From assembly GCA_002683825.1 (NCBI GenBank), contig NYUD01000073.1:1-64000 (forward strand): a stretch of 64,000 bases of DNA, in the 5' to 3' direction. Of the stretch, positions 52,419-62,137 are shown in pieces. The notes under the pieces were generated by a model that saw nothing but the letters and a program-made list of their open reading frames with translations, was not told where the DNA came from and made no database searches. Within the stretch, counting starts at the first letter, position 1, and every line of letters starts with the position of its first letter. This stretch comes from Planctomycetota bacterium. GTDB lineage: Bacteria; Planctomycetota; UBA1135; GCA-002686595. The position numbers and the translations under genes are program-made.

Positions 52419-52542
52419 TACCTAGCAACCCCTTGAAAAAGTCTCGCGCTGCCGCTGCTTCGTCCTCGATTCCGGTCGCGCACCCGGAGGCGTCGCCGAA
52501 TCCACCCCGTCGCCTGCGTTCAGCGGATCCCACCCGAAGCGG

Positions 52543-53664
52543 ATGCCGCCGCCCCGGCATTCGAGAGACCTCTTCAACGGACTGCCAGGCCGGACCGGGC
52601 AACGCTGTTTGAACCAACGAAGCGACTTTCGCAGTGACACCGTCACGCTTCCCACCGAAGCGATGCGTCGGGCGATGGCGTCGGCACCCCTCGGCGACGA
52701 CGTCCTCGACGGCGATCCGACGGTTGCAAGGCTCGAAGCGCGGGTCGCCGAGTGGCTCGGGAAGGAGCGCGCGATTTTCGTGCCTACGGGAACCATGGCG
52801 AACCAGTGCGCTCTCGGAGCGTGGACCCGTTCGGGGGACGAGATCGTCTGTGAAGAGAGCGCCCACGTCCTGCTATGGGAGGGCGGTGCGTTAGGGGCGA
52901 ACCACGGCGTACAGGCCGTGACGTTGCGGGAACCCCGCGGTGCCTTCGATCCACAGGATCTGCAGCGACTCGTCCGCACACCCTCGATCCACTCCCCGAG
53001 GACCGCGCTCTTCTGTGTCGAGCAGAGCACCATGGGATCCGGTTCCACGGTCGGCGGACACGTGATCCCCTTGGAAAACCTCGAGGGAGTGCGTGCCGTG
53101 GGGAGAGCGAACGGGGTGCCGGTTCACATGGACGGCGCGCGCTTGGCCAATGCGGTCGTCGCCTCGGGCGTGGCGGCGGATCGTTTTGCGGCGCTCGCAG
53201 ATTCGGTTGCGGTTTGTTTCTCGAAGGGGCTCGGTGCGCCGGTGGGATCGGCGGTGGCAGGGGACGGGGACTTCGTCGAACGCGCCCGCGTGGTGCGCAA
53301 GCGTCTCGGGGGGTGGATGCGCCAGGCCGGAATGCTGGCTGCGGCGGCGCTCTACGGACTCGACCGGCACGTGGAACGGCTGGCGCAGGACCATGCTCTC
53401 GCGCGCCGGTTGGCCGAGGTCGTGGATGGGGTTCCCGGGCTGGACGCCCCTCCCGGGGAGGTCGAGACGAACATCGTGTGCACCCGGGTCGATCCGCAGG
53501 CCGCGCGGGATGTGGATGCAGCGGAACTGGCCAGGGCACTGGACGCCCGGGGTGTCTCCGTCCTGACGCTGGAGCCCCATTCCATCCGCTTCGTCACGCA
53601 CATGGGGGTCGGTTCCGAGGATGTGGAGCGTGTCGCCGGAGCACTCGCAGAGATTTTTCCCTGA
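52543..53664 (+). CDS. ltaE: Low-specificity L-threonine aldolase
   Basis: From ATG 52543 the product has 373 residues. The family N-terminus DFRSDTVTLPTEAMRRAM begins near residue 28, so TTG 52609 (LNQRSDFRSD) may be the true start and would give 351 residues. GDDVLDGDPTVARLE, the PTGTMANQ phosphate loop, HMDGARLANAVVASG, and the PLP lysine in CFSKGLGAPVGSA are clear. It cleaves L-threonine or L-allo-threonine to glycine and acetaldehyde. It lies 124 bases after the aminotransferase, perhaps co-transcribed. Confidence 0.93.
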   Translation: MPPPRHSRDLFNGLPGRTGQRCLNQRSDFRSDTVTLPTEAMRRAMASAPLGDDVLDGDPTVARLEARVAEWLGKERAIFVPTGTMANQCALGAWTRSGDEIVCEESAHVLLWEGGALGANHGVQAVTLREPRGAFDPQDLQRLVRTPSIHSPRTALFCVEQSTMGSGSTVGGHVIPLENLEGVRAVGRANGVPVHMDGARLANAVVASGVAADRFAALADSVAVCFSKGLGAPVGSAVAGDGDFVERARVVRKRLGGWMRQAGMLAAAALYGLDRHVERLAQDHALARRLAEVVDGVPGLDAPPGEVETNIVCTRVDPQAARDVDAAELARALDARGVSVLTLEPHSIRFVTHMGVGSEDVERVAGALAEIFP

Positions 53665-53739
53665 GTCGGGGTCGCCCGGTCCCCGGGAGGGGGGTCGGTG
53701 GCGGTCCTGCGTGCTGCGCCGGAGGGAGGCCCTGGAGGC

Positions 53740-53759
53740 CGGCCTCGCCTTCGAGGCCG
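53740..53759 (+). repeat. Hairpin downstream of the threonine aldolase
   Basis: An 8-base stem (C-GGCCTCG with CGAGGCC-G) closes a CCTT loop 75 bases after the ltaE stop. GC-rich sequence and then seven A follow, so it lacks the U-tract of an intrinsic terminator. The 292-base gap to the next gene otherwise shows only further short GC hairpins. Confidence 0.35.
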
Positions 53760-53956
53760 CGGCCGAGCGGCCGGTCGCGTAAAAAAAGGCCCCTCGGAAC
53801 GGGAGAAAGCCCGAGTTCGAGGTCTCACGAACGCCACCCACGCGGCTCCGGAAGCTCCGCTCCGGGTCCTTCTCGACCCCGCCGCCGTTAACCATCAACG
53901 GAACGCCCGATTCTGTCGATGGACCGAAGGACCCCTGTCCTTATCCTCTCTCCAAC

Positions 53957-55315
53957 ATGGGAATCTTCAAAGCCTACGACATTCGAGGGACGGTTCCGGA
54001 TCAACTCGACGCTGCTATCGCCCGCAAGATCGGATATCACTTCGCCCGGTTCTTGTCGGCCGGGCGTCTGGTCGTGGGGCAGGACATGCGGACCCATTCG
54101 CCCGAGATCGCGGATGCGGTGTCCGAGGGAATGCGAGCCGCGGGCTGCGACGTCGTGCGACTCGGACTCGCCTCGACCCCCATGACGTACTACGCGATCG
54201 GATCGCTCGAGTGTGACGGTGGGTTGTGCGTGACGGCCAGTCACAATCCGGGCGAGTACAACGGGATGAAACTCTGCAGTGCGGGGGCGAGCCCGATTTC
54301 CCGGGACACCGGAATAGGCGAGATCGAAAAGCGTTGCGCCGGCGCCTATCCCGGCCCGGGACCGAGTCGGGGTAAGGAGGAGGAAGTCGACGTTCTGAAC
54401 GAGTATGCGGACCACGTCGTCAAGTTTGCGGACATCGATCGGGAGGTCCATTTTGCCATCGACGCCGCGAACGGCATGGCGGGATACACGCTGGGCGCGA
54501 TCCTCGAACGCCTGCCCCTGGCGAAGACAGAGACGCTCTACATGGAACCGGATGGGACCTTTCCGAACCACGAAGCGAACCCGCTGAAGGAAGAGAACCT
54601 GCAGGATCTCGCCCGCCTGGTGCGTGACAAGAACTGTGAATTCGGGGTGGAGTTTGACGGGGATGCGGACCGCTGCTGTTTTGTCGACGAGAAGGGACAG
54701 AGCGTCGGCGCCGACCTGATGACCGCGCTCTTCGCTCCCCGTTTCCTGACCCGCTTTCCAGGGACTCCCGTGGTCTACGACCTGCGCTCCTCGTGGGCGG
54801 TCAAGGAAGAGATTCAGCGCGCCGGGGGTACGCCGATTCGAGATCGTGTCGGACACTCGTTCATGAAAGCCACGATGCGGGAAAAGGGGGCCATGTTCGG
54901 CGGCGAGCTGTCCGGGCACTTCTACTTTGGCGAGAACTATACATGCGATTCCGGCGTCATCGCGATGGTCAGTGCGCTCGGGTTCGTGGCGTCGAAGGAA
55001 AACAAGGGACGCTCGTTCAGCGATCTGGTCGTCGAGCTGCGCCGTTATCACTCTACCGGTGAGGTGAATTTCAAGGTCGAGGACAAAGATGGCAAGATCG
55101 CTGAACTGAAGGAGCGCTACGCTTCCGGGCACCAGGACGGATTGGACGGCATCACCGTCGAATTCGGAGGTCTCTCCGATTCCGAGTGGTGGTGGTTCAA
55201 CGTGCGCCCGTCGAACACCGAGCCCTATCTGCGCATGGTTCTCGAGGCCTCTAATGTCGAGCTGTGTGCTTCCAAGCGCGAAGAACTCATCGCTCTCCTC
55301 GGAACGCCCGTTTGA
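53957..55315 (+). CDS. Phosphomannomutase/phosphoglucomutase
   Basis: The product has 452 residues with the four-domain alpha-D-phosphohexomutase layout. The phospho-serine loop is TASHNPGEYNGMK with S95. The metal loop is EFDGDADRCCF near 232-242, the sugar-specificity loop GGELSGHFYFGEN near 315-327, and the phosphate-binding loop RPSNTEPYLR near 417-426. GELSGH and the length place it with the bacterial phosphomannomutase/phosphoglucomutase group (AlgC/ManB-like). It would supply mannose-1-phosphate or glucose-1-phosphate for nucleotide-sugar synthesis, hence possibly GDP-mannose for the lipid-linked donors inferred elsewhere in the window. Confidence 0.94.
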   Translation: MGIFKAYDIRGTVPDQLDAAIARKIGYHFARFLSAGRLVVGQDMRTHSPEIADAVSEGMRAAGCDVVRLGLASTPMTYYAIGSLECDGGLCVTASHNPGEYNGMKLCSAGASPISRDTGIGEIEKRCAGAYPGPGPSRGKEEEVDVLNEYADHVVKFADIDREVHFAIDAANGMAGYTLGAILERLPLAKTETLYMEPDGTFPNHEANPLKEENLQDLARLVRDKNCEFGVEFDGDADRCCFVDEKGQSVGADLMTALFAPRFLTRFPGTPVVYDLRSSWAVKEEIQRAGGTPIRDRVGHSFMKATMREKGAMFGGELSGHFYFGENYTCDSGVIAMVSALGFVASKENKGRSFSDLVVELRRYHSTGEVNFKVEDKDGKIAELKERYASGHQDGLDGITVEFGGLSDSEWWWFNVRPSNTEPYLRMVLEASNVELCASKREELIALLGTPV

Positions 55316-55353
55316 GGACCGGCACGGATCGTCCGAGCTGAGATAAACCGTAC

Positions 55354-57189
55354 ATGCTTCTTCTTGCCGCAATCCTGCCCCTTTGCAGCGTCCTGCTTCC
55401 AGCTCAGGAGCTGAAAGAGCATGTCGTGATCCACGACGAGTCCCTTCTGACGCGCCAAAGTAAGGAGGAGCGCGACGAGCGGCTCAGTTTCCGCCGCACG
55501 TCCGCTGACCGCGCGCGAGCGGTTCTCGATGCAGCACCGTCGGATGAACTCGCCCGCGCCGTGGCCGTGATGGCCCTGGGAGCGAGCGGATCGGCGCGGG
55601 ATCTGTTCCGCATGGAGTCCCTTGCCTACGACGGCAAGTTCGTGGAGAAGCAATCGGCCATCCTGGCCCTTGGCGAGCTGGGTCCGGCGGGAGACGCCAG
55701 CCTGGAAAGGCTCGTTGCGGGCGAAATTCGCGGTCTGGAGGAGACCCTGCTGCTGGCCTGCATTCACGCCGCCGAGCGCGGCGCGGAGGGATGTGCCGAA
55801 ATCGTGCGCGAGGCGCAGCTGGGGAATGGATCGCTGGCGCGCACGGCCCGGCGACTCGAGGCCTACGCGGCCGGAGGCACGGCCGGTCAGTCGATCGAAT
55901 CCCTCGACACCTATTACGAACTGCGCTGGTTGGCGGCACGGGAGTACGGTTTCGTCGACGGGCGTCGTTGGCGTAGCCTTCTGCTGGAAAGCCTGTGCGC
56001 GGACGAGGAATTTCTCGATCGTGTCATTCTTCAGGCGTCGGGCAGGTTGGAGTCTCCTTCGGTACAGGATCACCTGTTCGAAATCCTCCAGAACGAAAAC
56101 CGCGCCGGTGCCTTGCGGGCCGTGGCTACCCTGCTTCCCCGGCAACTCGCAGACACGATCGAGAGCGGTGCGTGGCGCCCCCCGAGCCTCGAGGACTGGT
56201 CGGTTCTCCTCTCCGAGATCGATGATCGCCGTGTCGAGGTGAAGGCCGTGCCGCTACTTCGCATCGCCTTCGATTCCCACGTGGAGATACAGCAGCATGC
56301 GGGCCTCTTGCTTCTCCGTGCCGGCGAAGACGTGCCCTGGAAGTGGGTGGCACAGCAGCTCGCGAACGCCCCCTCTCCGCTGCGAGAGGCCTTTATCGAA
56401 GCCGCCGGCGATCGCGGCGATCAAGATCTCGTTCCCGACCTCGTCTCCCTCGTCTTTCAACGGCCCGACCTCGGGATCTTCGGCGCGGGGATCGTCGCTC
56501 TCACGCGGCTCGGTTACGAGGACGCACGGGTGGAGTTCGAGCGGCTCCTCGCTTCGGGAAGAAGCGGTGAACGACGGGAGGTCCTGCTTTCCCTGAGTCG
56601 TTCGGTTCACGATCATTCCCTGATCGTCTACCTCGACAAGGTGCTGCGCCTGGAGGATCTCGAGCCCGAGGTTCGGTTCCGTCTCGAGCTGGGTTCCGCA
56701 CTACAGGGGCGCCTGACGAACAAGTCCTATCTGCGCGATTGGCTCGTCCGGACCAAGAGCCATCCCCTGCGCCGATTGGTCGTTCGAGCGCTGGGGCAGC
56801 GGGCCGACGAAGAGGATCTGGCGATTCTCAGGGAGTTATTTCCGCAGGAGGACGACCTCGACATGAACGTCGAGCTCGCCCTGGCCCTGGTTCAAAACCG
56901 CGACCCGAGCATTCAGGGTGTGCTTCGTTTCGCGCTGTGGGATCGCTCCTGGAACCGCAGCGTCCTCGCGGGCGGCTTGCTGGCCGAGTCGTCGAGCTTG
57001 TTCGGCCTGATCGATGAGCTCGACACGCCGCCGCCGGATGCGCGTAGCACGGACGTTCGGCGGGTGGGCTTCGCCATCGGTGAGTGGGGCGGATTGAGCG
57101 CCTACGAAACCCTGCGTCGGCGGAGAGGCGAGGGTGATGAGGCGTTGCAGGGGGCGTTTCTCGGGCTGTTGAGTACGCGGACCCACTGA
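55354..57189 (+). CDS. Secreted HEAT-like repeat protein of unknown function
   Basis: The product has 611 residues. Residues 1-18 form a signal peptide. The rest is almost wholly helical with HEAT-like pairs (for example KQSAILALGELGPAGDASLE, LVVRALGQRADEEDLAILRE, FGAGIVALTRLGYEDARVEF). No catalytic motif is seen. It probably works as a periplasmic or surface scaffold. It lies 38 bases after the phosphomannomutase gene and 56 bases before arginase. Confidence 0.75.
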   Translation: MLLLAAILPLCSVLLPAQELKEHVVIHDESLLTRQSKEERDERLSFRRTSADRARAVLDAAPSDELARAVAVMALGASGSARDLFRMESLAYDGKFVEKQSAILALGELGPAGDASLERLVAGEIRGLEETLLLACIHAAERGAEGCAEIVREAQLGNGSLARTARRLEAYAAGGTAGQSIESLDTYYELRWLAAREYGFVDGRRWRSLLLESLCADEEFLDRVILQASGRLESPSVQDHLFEILQNENRAGALRAVATLLPRQLADTIESGAWRPPSLEDWSVLLSEIDDRRVEVKAVPLLRIAFDSHVEIQQHAGLLLLRAGEDVPWKWVAQQLANAPSPLREAFIEAAGDRGDQDLVPDLVSLVFQRPDLGIFGAGIVALTRLGYEDARVEFERLLASGRSGERREVLLSLSRSVHDHSLIVYLDKVLRLEDLEPEVRFRLELGSALQGRLTNKSYLRDWLVRTKSHPLRRLVVRALGQRADEEDLAILRELFPQEDDLDMNVELALALVQNRDPSIQGVLRFALWDRSWNRSVLAGGLLAESSSLFGLIDELDTPPPDARSTDVRRVGFAIGEWGGLSAYETLRRRRGEGDEALQGAFLGLLSTRTH

Positions 57190-57245
57190 AACCCACCTGC
57201 GGTCGTCGCGTTGTTACACCAGCCGACAACCGCTACCGTGCGCCC

Positions 57246-58205
57246 ATGGAATCGGGAGAAGACAACGGGGGGGGCGATGGGTCGATTGTGAAGGCGCATC
57301 GGCGCGTGGGATTGCTGGGGGTTCCCATGGATCTCGGGGGGGGACTCCGCGGAGTCGACATGGGGCCCAGCGCGATTCGCATCGCCGGAATCGGCAAAGC
57401 GATCGCCGGGCACGGCGACGGGTTTGTCGATTTCGGCAACGTTCCCGTCCTGCGCCCGGAAACCCGGGTTCCTCGTGACCCCAGGGCACGCTTTGTGGGA
57501 AGTATCGCCCACTGTTGCGAACGCTTGCGCAAGCGCGTCGGACGATTGCTGGATGAGAGCATCTTCCCGCTCATCGTCGGGGGGGACCACTCGATCGCAT
57601 GCGGCACGGTCGCGGGTCTTTCCTCATGGCACGCAGACCGGGGTGAGAAAGTCGGCCTGATCTGGTTCGACGCACACGCGGACATGAACACGCCCGCAAC
57701 CACACCCTCGGGCAACGTCCACGGGATGCCACTCGCCGCTTGCCTCGGACAAGGCGAAGATCGACTCGTGAACCTCGCGACCCGCGTTCCCATGGTGGAT
57801 CCGGCAAACGCCTGCTTGATCGGTATTCGCGAGGTGGATCCGGGCGAGCGTGAGCTGATCAGCAAGACGGGCGTCCACGTGTTCACCATGCGCGAGATCG
57901 ATATGCATGGGATGCACCATGTGATGAGCAAGGCGCTCGATATCGCTACCCAGGGAACCGCCGGGTTTCATCTCTCCTTCGATCTCGACGGCCTCGACCC
58001 CGGTGCTGCGCCGGGGGTGGGAACTCCGGTGGGTGGGGGGGTTACGCAGCGAGAGGCCCACCTGTTGCTCGAGCACGCCGCGGCTTCCGGAAAGCTCCTG
58101 GGGCTCGAGATGACCGAGATCAACCCGATCCTGGACGAATCGAACCGGACCGCCGAATTGGCGGTGCAGCTGGTGCTTTCCGGACTGGGCAAGCGCATCG
58201 TGTAG
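57246..58205 (+). CDS. rocF: Arginase
   Basis: The product has 319 residues. The ureohydrolase metal ligands are in GGDHSIACG (His), WFDAHADMNTP (Asp-x-His-x-Asp) and SFDLDGLDP (Asp-x-Asp). SGNVHGMPLAA and EINPILDESNRTAELAV favour arginase over agmatinase. It hydrolyses L-arginine to ornithine and urea with a two-manganese centre. The first 20 residues are acidic and Gly-rich and not part of the fold, so a start nearer V21 is possible. It converges on the glycosidase-like gene. Confidence 0.93.
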   Translation: MESGEDNGGGDGSIVKAHRRVGLLGVPMDLGGGLRGVDMGPSAIRIAGIGKAIAGHGDGFVDFGNVPVLRPETRVPRDPRARFVGSIAHCCERLRKRVGRLLDESIFPLIVGGDHSIACGTVAGLSSWHADRGEKVGLIWFDAHADMNTPATTPSGNVHGMPLAACLGQGEDRLVNLATRVPMVDPANACLIGIREVDPGERELISKTGVHVFTMREIDMHGMHHVMSKALDIATQGTAGFHLSFDLDGLDPGAAPGVGTPVGGGVTQREAHLLLEHAAASGKLLGLEMTEINPILDESNRTAELAVQLVLSGLGKRIV

Positions 58206-58267
58206 CTCATTGCGCTCCCACGGGCATGGGGGGCAAGCCCGGAGGCTCGCTCCCTGACAGCGCCGGA

Positions 58268-60127
58268 CTAGCGTTCGCGCAGTTTCACGGCTCGCGCATC
58301 CCGTATCTCGAAGACGAGCGGCTGGCCCATCGGCAACGAACCCCGCGGTTGGTCCCCGGGGGCGATCCACTCGACCAATTGAATGCCCGGAGGGGGCTCG
58401 AGCGCAAAGCTCCACGTCCGCATGCGGGTTCTGCGGTCGTCGGGATCACCGTGGTTGGGGATCATGCAGACCAGGTAGTGATCGGGCCGGCTCGGGATCG
58501 GTCGGATGCTGGTCAGCCAGGGGATCTGTGCGGCCTCCTTCGTGAGTGTCAGATCCAGCATTCGTTCGAGGGTCGTCGGGTGTTTGCGCCGGCCGAGTTT
58601 GACGAGCCTGGCACCGAATTCCCGCAAACGAGTGACGCGCTCCGGGCGCCAGCGTTGGGTGGTGTAACGATCCAGACCGTCGGGTGGGTCGAAGATCGTG
58701 CGGAAGCGTTTTTTCCAGCGCTTGATCGTCGGATCCTTGCGCTTCTCCCCGAGGTCATTGACCCAACCCAGCTCGCCATCGGGGATCAGGATGCCCCCCT
58801 TGTCTTGGTGATCGCGCAGCTTGTGTTGGGCCGTTCGGCCGAGCACTCCGTGCTCCACGAGGATGACCACCTGGGGCAGCTCACCCTCGAGATCGACGAC
58901 CCTCGGAAGGACCCCTGAATCCTCGAGAAGCCGCAGCCACTGCTCGATCTTTTTCTCGCGTGTTCCGTTCTTCCGGTGATGGCTCGAGAGGCGACGGGGC
59001 CAAGTGGGGCCGTCGATGAGAGCGTCACGCAACCAGGAGACACGTACGCAGTCATCGTCCGCGACGATCGCGACCTCCGGGCGCAGGGGAGCTCCGGGTT
59101 TCAAACGCTCCTCAAGGGCTCGAATCTCGCCTACGGCCTGCGCCAGCGAGCGCCCATGACCGGGCGAGTCCTCGAGCTGGGTATCGTTCCAGACGATCAG
59201 CCCGTCACCTCCCCGCATCCAGTGTTCCCACGCGACCCAGGCGACCGCGTCGCGTCGCTCTTTCTCGAGGAACACGGTGGTGAGAAACTTGCCGTCTCCC
59301 TCCGAGGCGTACTCGCGATGGAGTCCCAGGGGGTAGTACTCGAGAAAGTCGAAGGTGTCGACCGCCTCACGTACAGGAACCCCACCGAAGGGTGTGATGC
59401 CCGAGAGACCGAGGAGTCCGATCGGTCGTTCCGTAAGTGAGCGCGCCTCGCTGGCCAGGCGCTTCAGGACCGAAACCATGCGAGCGTGGTGAAAGCGGCG
59501 GTTCTCGAGCCAGGCCCCGAGCAGTTCAAATCGATCGTCCACCAGCTGGGCGCGCACCTCGTCGGTCGTCGGGGGGCGCGGGGGCAACCCCAGGCCTCGC
59601 GCATGCTCGCGCCAGAGCTTCAGGCAGTACTCGGAGCGACAAAAATCCAGCGGGTTGCCGTTGGGTGTCAGCGACACCTCGTCCCCGACCGAGATGCCCA
59701 GGGCCGTTTTTCCGAGGCTTGCGATCGTTTCGTGCAGGTTCGCCCGCATCCGCTCGTAGGTCGCCGGATCGCTCAGGCACGGTTCGCGCACCAGGAGGGA
59801 TTCATCCCGCGTCTCGATCCAATCCTCGATTCGCCTGTTCCAGTCCGTCCCCATGTCCAGGTGCAAGTCGTTCCGCCCGACCGCGTTGGTGACATAGAAG
59901 TTCAGCCCCCACTCATCGATCCAGTCGGCCTGAATATTGCGGAACCGGTTGGTGGCTCCGAAGGGCTCCACCAGATCTTCCGGCAGAGGAGATTCCCGGT
60001 AGCGTTGCCTCCAGACGAAGACGGGAAAGCGCTCCCACGCGTCCGTCACCTCCTGGAGAGTTTCAATGGCGGACTCGGTCGAGGTCTGGGGAAAACCAAG
60101 CGCGCACAAAAGGAGCGAGAGCAACAT
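58268..60127 (-). CDS. Secreted TIM-barrel glycosidase-like protein (GH42-like)
   Basis: The product has 619 residues. Residues 1-15 are a signal peptide. Residues 30-330 have the feel of a glycoside hydrolase barrel: WGLNFYVTNAVGRNDLHLD near 73-91, GISVGDEVSL with candidate acid E150, DFCRSEYCLKLWREH near 161-175, and FDFLEYYPLGLHREY further on. The pattern recalls GH42 beta-galactosidases, but I cannot confirm the second catalytic Glu. It would act in the periplasm or outside. It lies 19 bases downstream of the SLC13-type transporter gene on the same strand, so the two are probably co-transcribed. Confidence 0.6.
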   Translation of the reverse strand: MLLSLLLCALGFPQTSTESAIETLQEVTDAWERFPVFVWRQRYRESPLPEDLVEPFGATNRFRNIQADWIDEWGLNFYVTNAVGRNDLHLDMGTDWNRRIEDWIETRDESLLVREPCLSDPATYERMRANLHETIASLGKTALGISVGDEVSLTPNGNPLDFCRSEYCLKLWREHARGLGLPPRPPTTDEVRAQLVDDRFELLGAWLENRRFHHARMVSVLKRLASEARSLTERPIGLLGLSGITPFGGVPVREAVDTFDFLEYYPLGLHREYASEGDGKFLTTVFLEKERRDAVAWVAWEHWMRGGDGLIVWNDTQLEDSPGHGRSLAQAVGEIRALEERLKPGAPLRPEVAIVADDDCVRVSWLRDALIDGPTWPRRLSSHHRKNGTREKKIEQWLRLLEDSGVLPRVVDLEGELPQVVILVEHGVLGRTAQHKLRDHQDKGGILIPDGELGWVNDLGEKRKDPTIKRWKKRFRTIFDPPDGLDRYTTQRWRPERVTRLREFGARLVKLGRRKHPTTLERMLDLTLTKEAAQIPWLTSIRPIPSRPDHYLVCMIPNHGDPDDRRTRMRTWSFALEPPPGIQLVEWIAPGDQPRGSLPMGQPLVFEIRDARAVKLRER

Positions 60128-60146
60128 CCCCCGAGTGTACGGGCTG

Positions 60147-61940
60147 CTAGCGGAGAGGCCATATGAGCGGTATCAGGATCGTCCCGACGATCACCAAGAG
60201 GACGCTCAGGGGCGTGCCGCACTTCAGGAAGTCGCGATACTTGTAGTCACCCGGTCCCATGATCATGGCGTTGGCTTGATGGGCTACGGGTGACATGAAT
60301 GCGAACTCGGCCCCCGTGAGCACGGCCATGAAGCATGCGCGATCGGAGATTCCCAGCTCGGTTGCCAGGGAAAAGGCCACCGGCGTCATGATCACCGCGG
60401 CCGCCAGGTGATTGATGACCTGCGTCAGTGCCAGCGACACCGTGAAGAGCATCCCGATGATCAGGATCGGGTTCTGGATATCGCCGCTGATGCCCGACAT
60501 CCATTTCGCTACCAGCGTGTCCAGGCCGTGATTCTGGAAGGCACGGCCGAGCGCAAGCATGCCTCCGATGAGGATCAGGACGGACCAGTCGATGCTTCGA
60601 CGCACATCGTCGGGGCGAATCGTGCGTAGCAAGACCAGGCTTACAGCACCTCCCAGGGCCGCTACCGAGATGTGGACCAGCTTGGAGGCGCCGAGGAGCA
60701 GGACCACTGCCAGCACCAGGCCCGTGATGAGCGCGTTGCGTCCGAGATCGGGCGCATGGTGTTCGCCCAGAACGATCAATTCGCGGCTCTCTGTCAGGCG
60801 ATGCAGGTCGTGCGCGTGGCCCTGCAGGAGCAGCGTGTCGCCTACCTGCAAGGGAATCTCGGTGATCTGGCGGAGCTGAAGGTCGCCGTGTTGGGAGATC
60901 GCCAGACAGTTCACGCCGGTCTTGTCGCGGAAGTCGGCTGACCTGATCGTGGCCCCGACGAGGGTCGAGGTGGCCGGGACGACCCCCTCGACCAGCTGGA
61001 CGTCATCCGAGGTCAGTTTGATATCGCCGACCTCGACCGAATGCCGTTGACGCAACCCGAGCTCGACCCGCATGCGCACGATGGAGTTGGGTTCGCCCTG
61101 GAGCATGAGCACGTCGTCGGTGCGGATGCGGTTGTATGGCCCCGGCGCCATGACCTTTTCACCCCCGGCGCGGATGAGCCCGAGCAGTTTGATGTCGAAG
61201 CGTTCGAACACATCGATTTCGAACACAGGCCGGTTGATCAGGGTGCTTCCCGGTTCAACCAGGACCTCGGTAAGAAACTCCGGGACTCGGTAGTGTTCGG
61301 ACAAGGTGGTGTCGACGCGACCGCGGGGCAGTAGCAAACGTCCCGGACCGAGAAAATAGAGTCCGCCGATGATCAACAGTATGAACCCGAAGAGCGAGAA
61401 ATCGAAAAGCCCGAAGGGCTCCGCGCCCAGCCGCTCGATCGCCCCGTTGACGGCGATGTTCTTCGAGGTGCCGATCACGGTCAGCATTCCGCCCAACAGG
61501 CTCCCGAAGGCCATCGGCATCAGGAGCCGCGAGGCGGGAATCTGCAGGCGGCGAGACAACGATCCGAGCACCGGGATCATCGTTGCAACAACGGCCGCAT
61601 TCGAGAGCACCGACGACATCAGACCCGTGACGAGCACGACCTTGAAGGTCAGCTTGCCCTCGCTCTCGGATTCCTTCTTCCGGAACATGCGGTTGCAGAT
61701 GCCCTCGGTAATTCCGGCGCGGGATACGGCGGCCGCGAAGGCGTACATGGAGGCCACGAGGACGACCGCCGGGGCGGCGAAGCTGGCGAAGGCCTCCTCG
61801 TAGTTCAACACCCCCGTCCCGGCCAGGACGAGCACGACGCCGATCGCCACGGCGTCGTAACGCACCGCGTCGGTCACGAAGAGAACCAGACTCGCCGCCA
61901 GCGTGGCCAGAACGATGACTTGGGGGTCTAGGGAGCCCAT
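60147..61940 (-). CDS. SLC13/DASS-type permease with two RCK-C (TrkA-C) domains
   Basis: From ATG 61940 the product has 597 residues; TTG 61982 would add 14. Hydrophobic helices occupy about 1-180 and 390-597. The transporter signature SNAAVVATMIPV is near 115-126 and its pseudo-repeat NHLAAAVIMTPVAF near 530-543. Between the halves are two cytoplasmic TrkA-C domains (EVLVEPGSTLINRPVFEI and VVPATSTLVGATIRSADF). Relatives carry sulfate, di- or tricarboxylates with Na+ or H+; the substrate is not readable. It is divergent from mcsB and precedes the glycosidase-like gene. Confidence 0.9.
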   Translation of the reverse strand: MGSLDPQVIVLATLAASLVLFVTDAVRYDAVAIGVVLVLAGTGVLNYEEAFASFAAPAVVLVASMYAFAAAVSRAGITEGICNRMFRKKESESEGKLTFKVVLVTGLMSSVLSNAAVVATMIPVLGSLSRRLQIPASRLLMPMAFGSLLGGMLTVIGTSKNIAVNGAIERLGAEPFGLFDFSLFGFILLIIGGLYFLGPGRLLLPRGRVDTTLSEHYRVPEFLTEVLVEPGSTLINRPVFEIDVFERFDIKLLGLIRAGGEKVMAPGPYNRIRTDDVLMLQGEPNSIVRMRVELGLRQRHSVEVGDIKLTSDDVQLVEGVVPATSTLVGATIRSADFRDKTGVNCLAISQHGDLQLRQITEIPLQVGDTLLLQGHAHDLHRLTESRELIVLGEHHAPDLGRNALITGLVLAVVLLLGASKLVHISVAALGGAVSLVLLRTIRPDDVRRSIDWSVLILIGGMLALGRAFQNHGLDTLVAKWMSGISGDIQNPILIIGMLFTVSLALTQVINHLAAAVIMTPVAFSLATELGISDRACFMAVLTGAEFAFMSPVAHQANAMIMGPGDYKYRDFLKCGTPLSVLLVIVGTILIPLIWPLR

Positions 61941-62137
61941 GGAGGGAGAGTGCAGAATGGCACCAGCGGGCACGGCGGACAAGCCTCACATCGGTCCCGA
62001 GGTCACAGGACATGAGGTTCCGGGCCCACCCCCGTGGACGGATTCGGCCTTCCCGGGTTCTCCGCGACCGCCGCCACTGGATCCGCAGGCCTGGCGAACT
62101 AAGATCTCCACCTGCGGGGCCGGGGCCCCTCCGCTGC

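Noticed and set aside
53740..53806. Intrinsic terminator after the threonine aldolase
   Set aside because: The hairpin is followed by GC-rich sequence and then a run of A, not T, on the coding strand.
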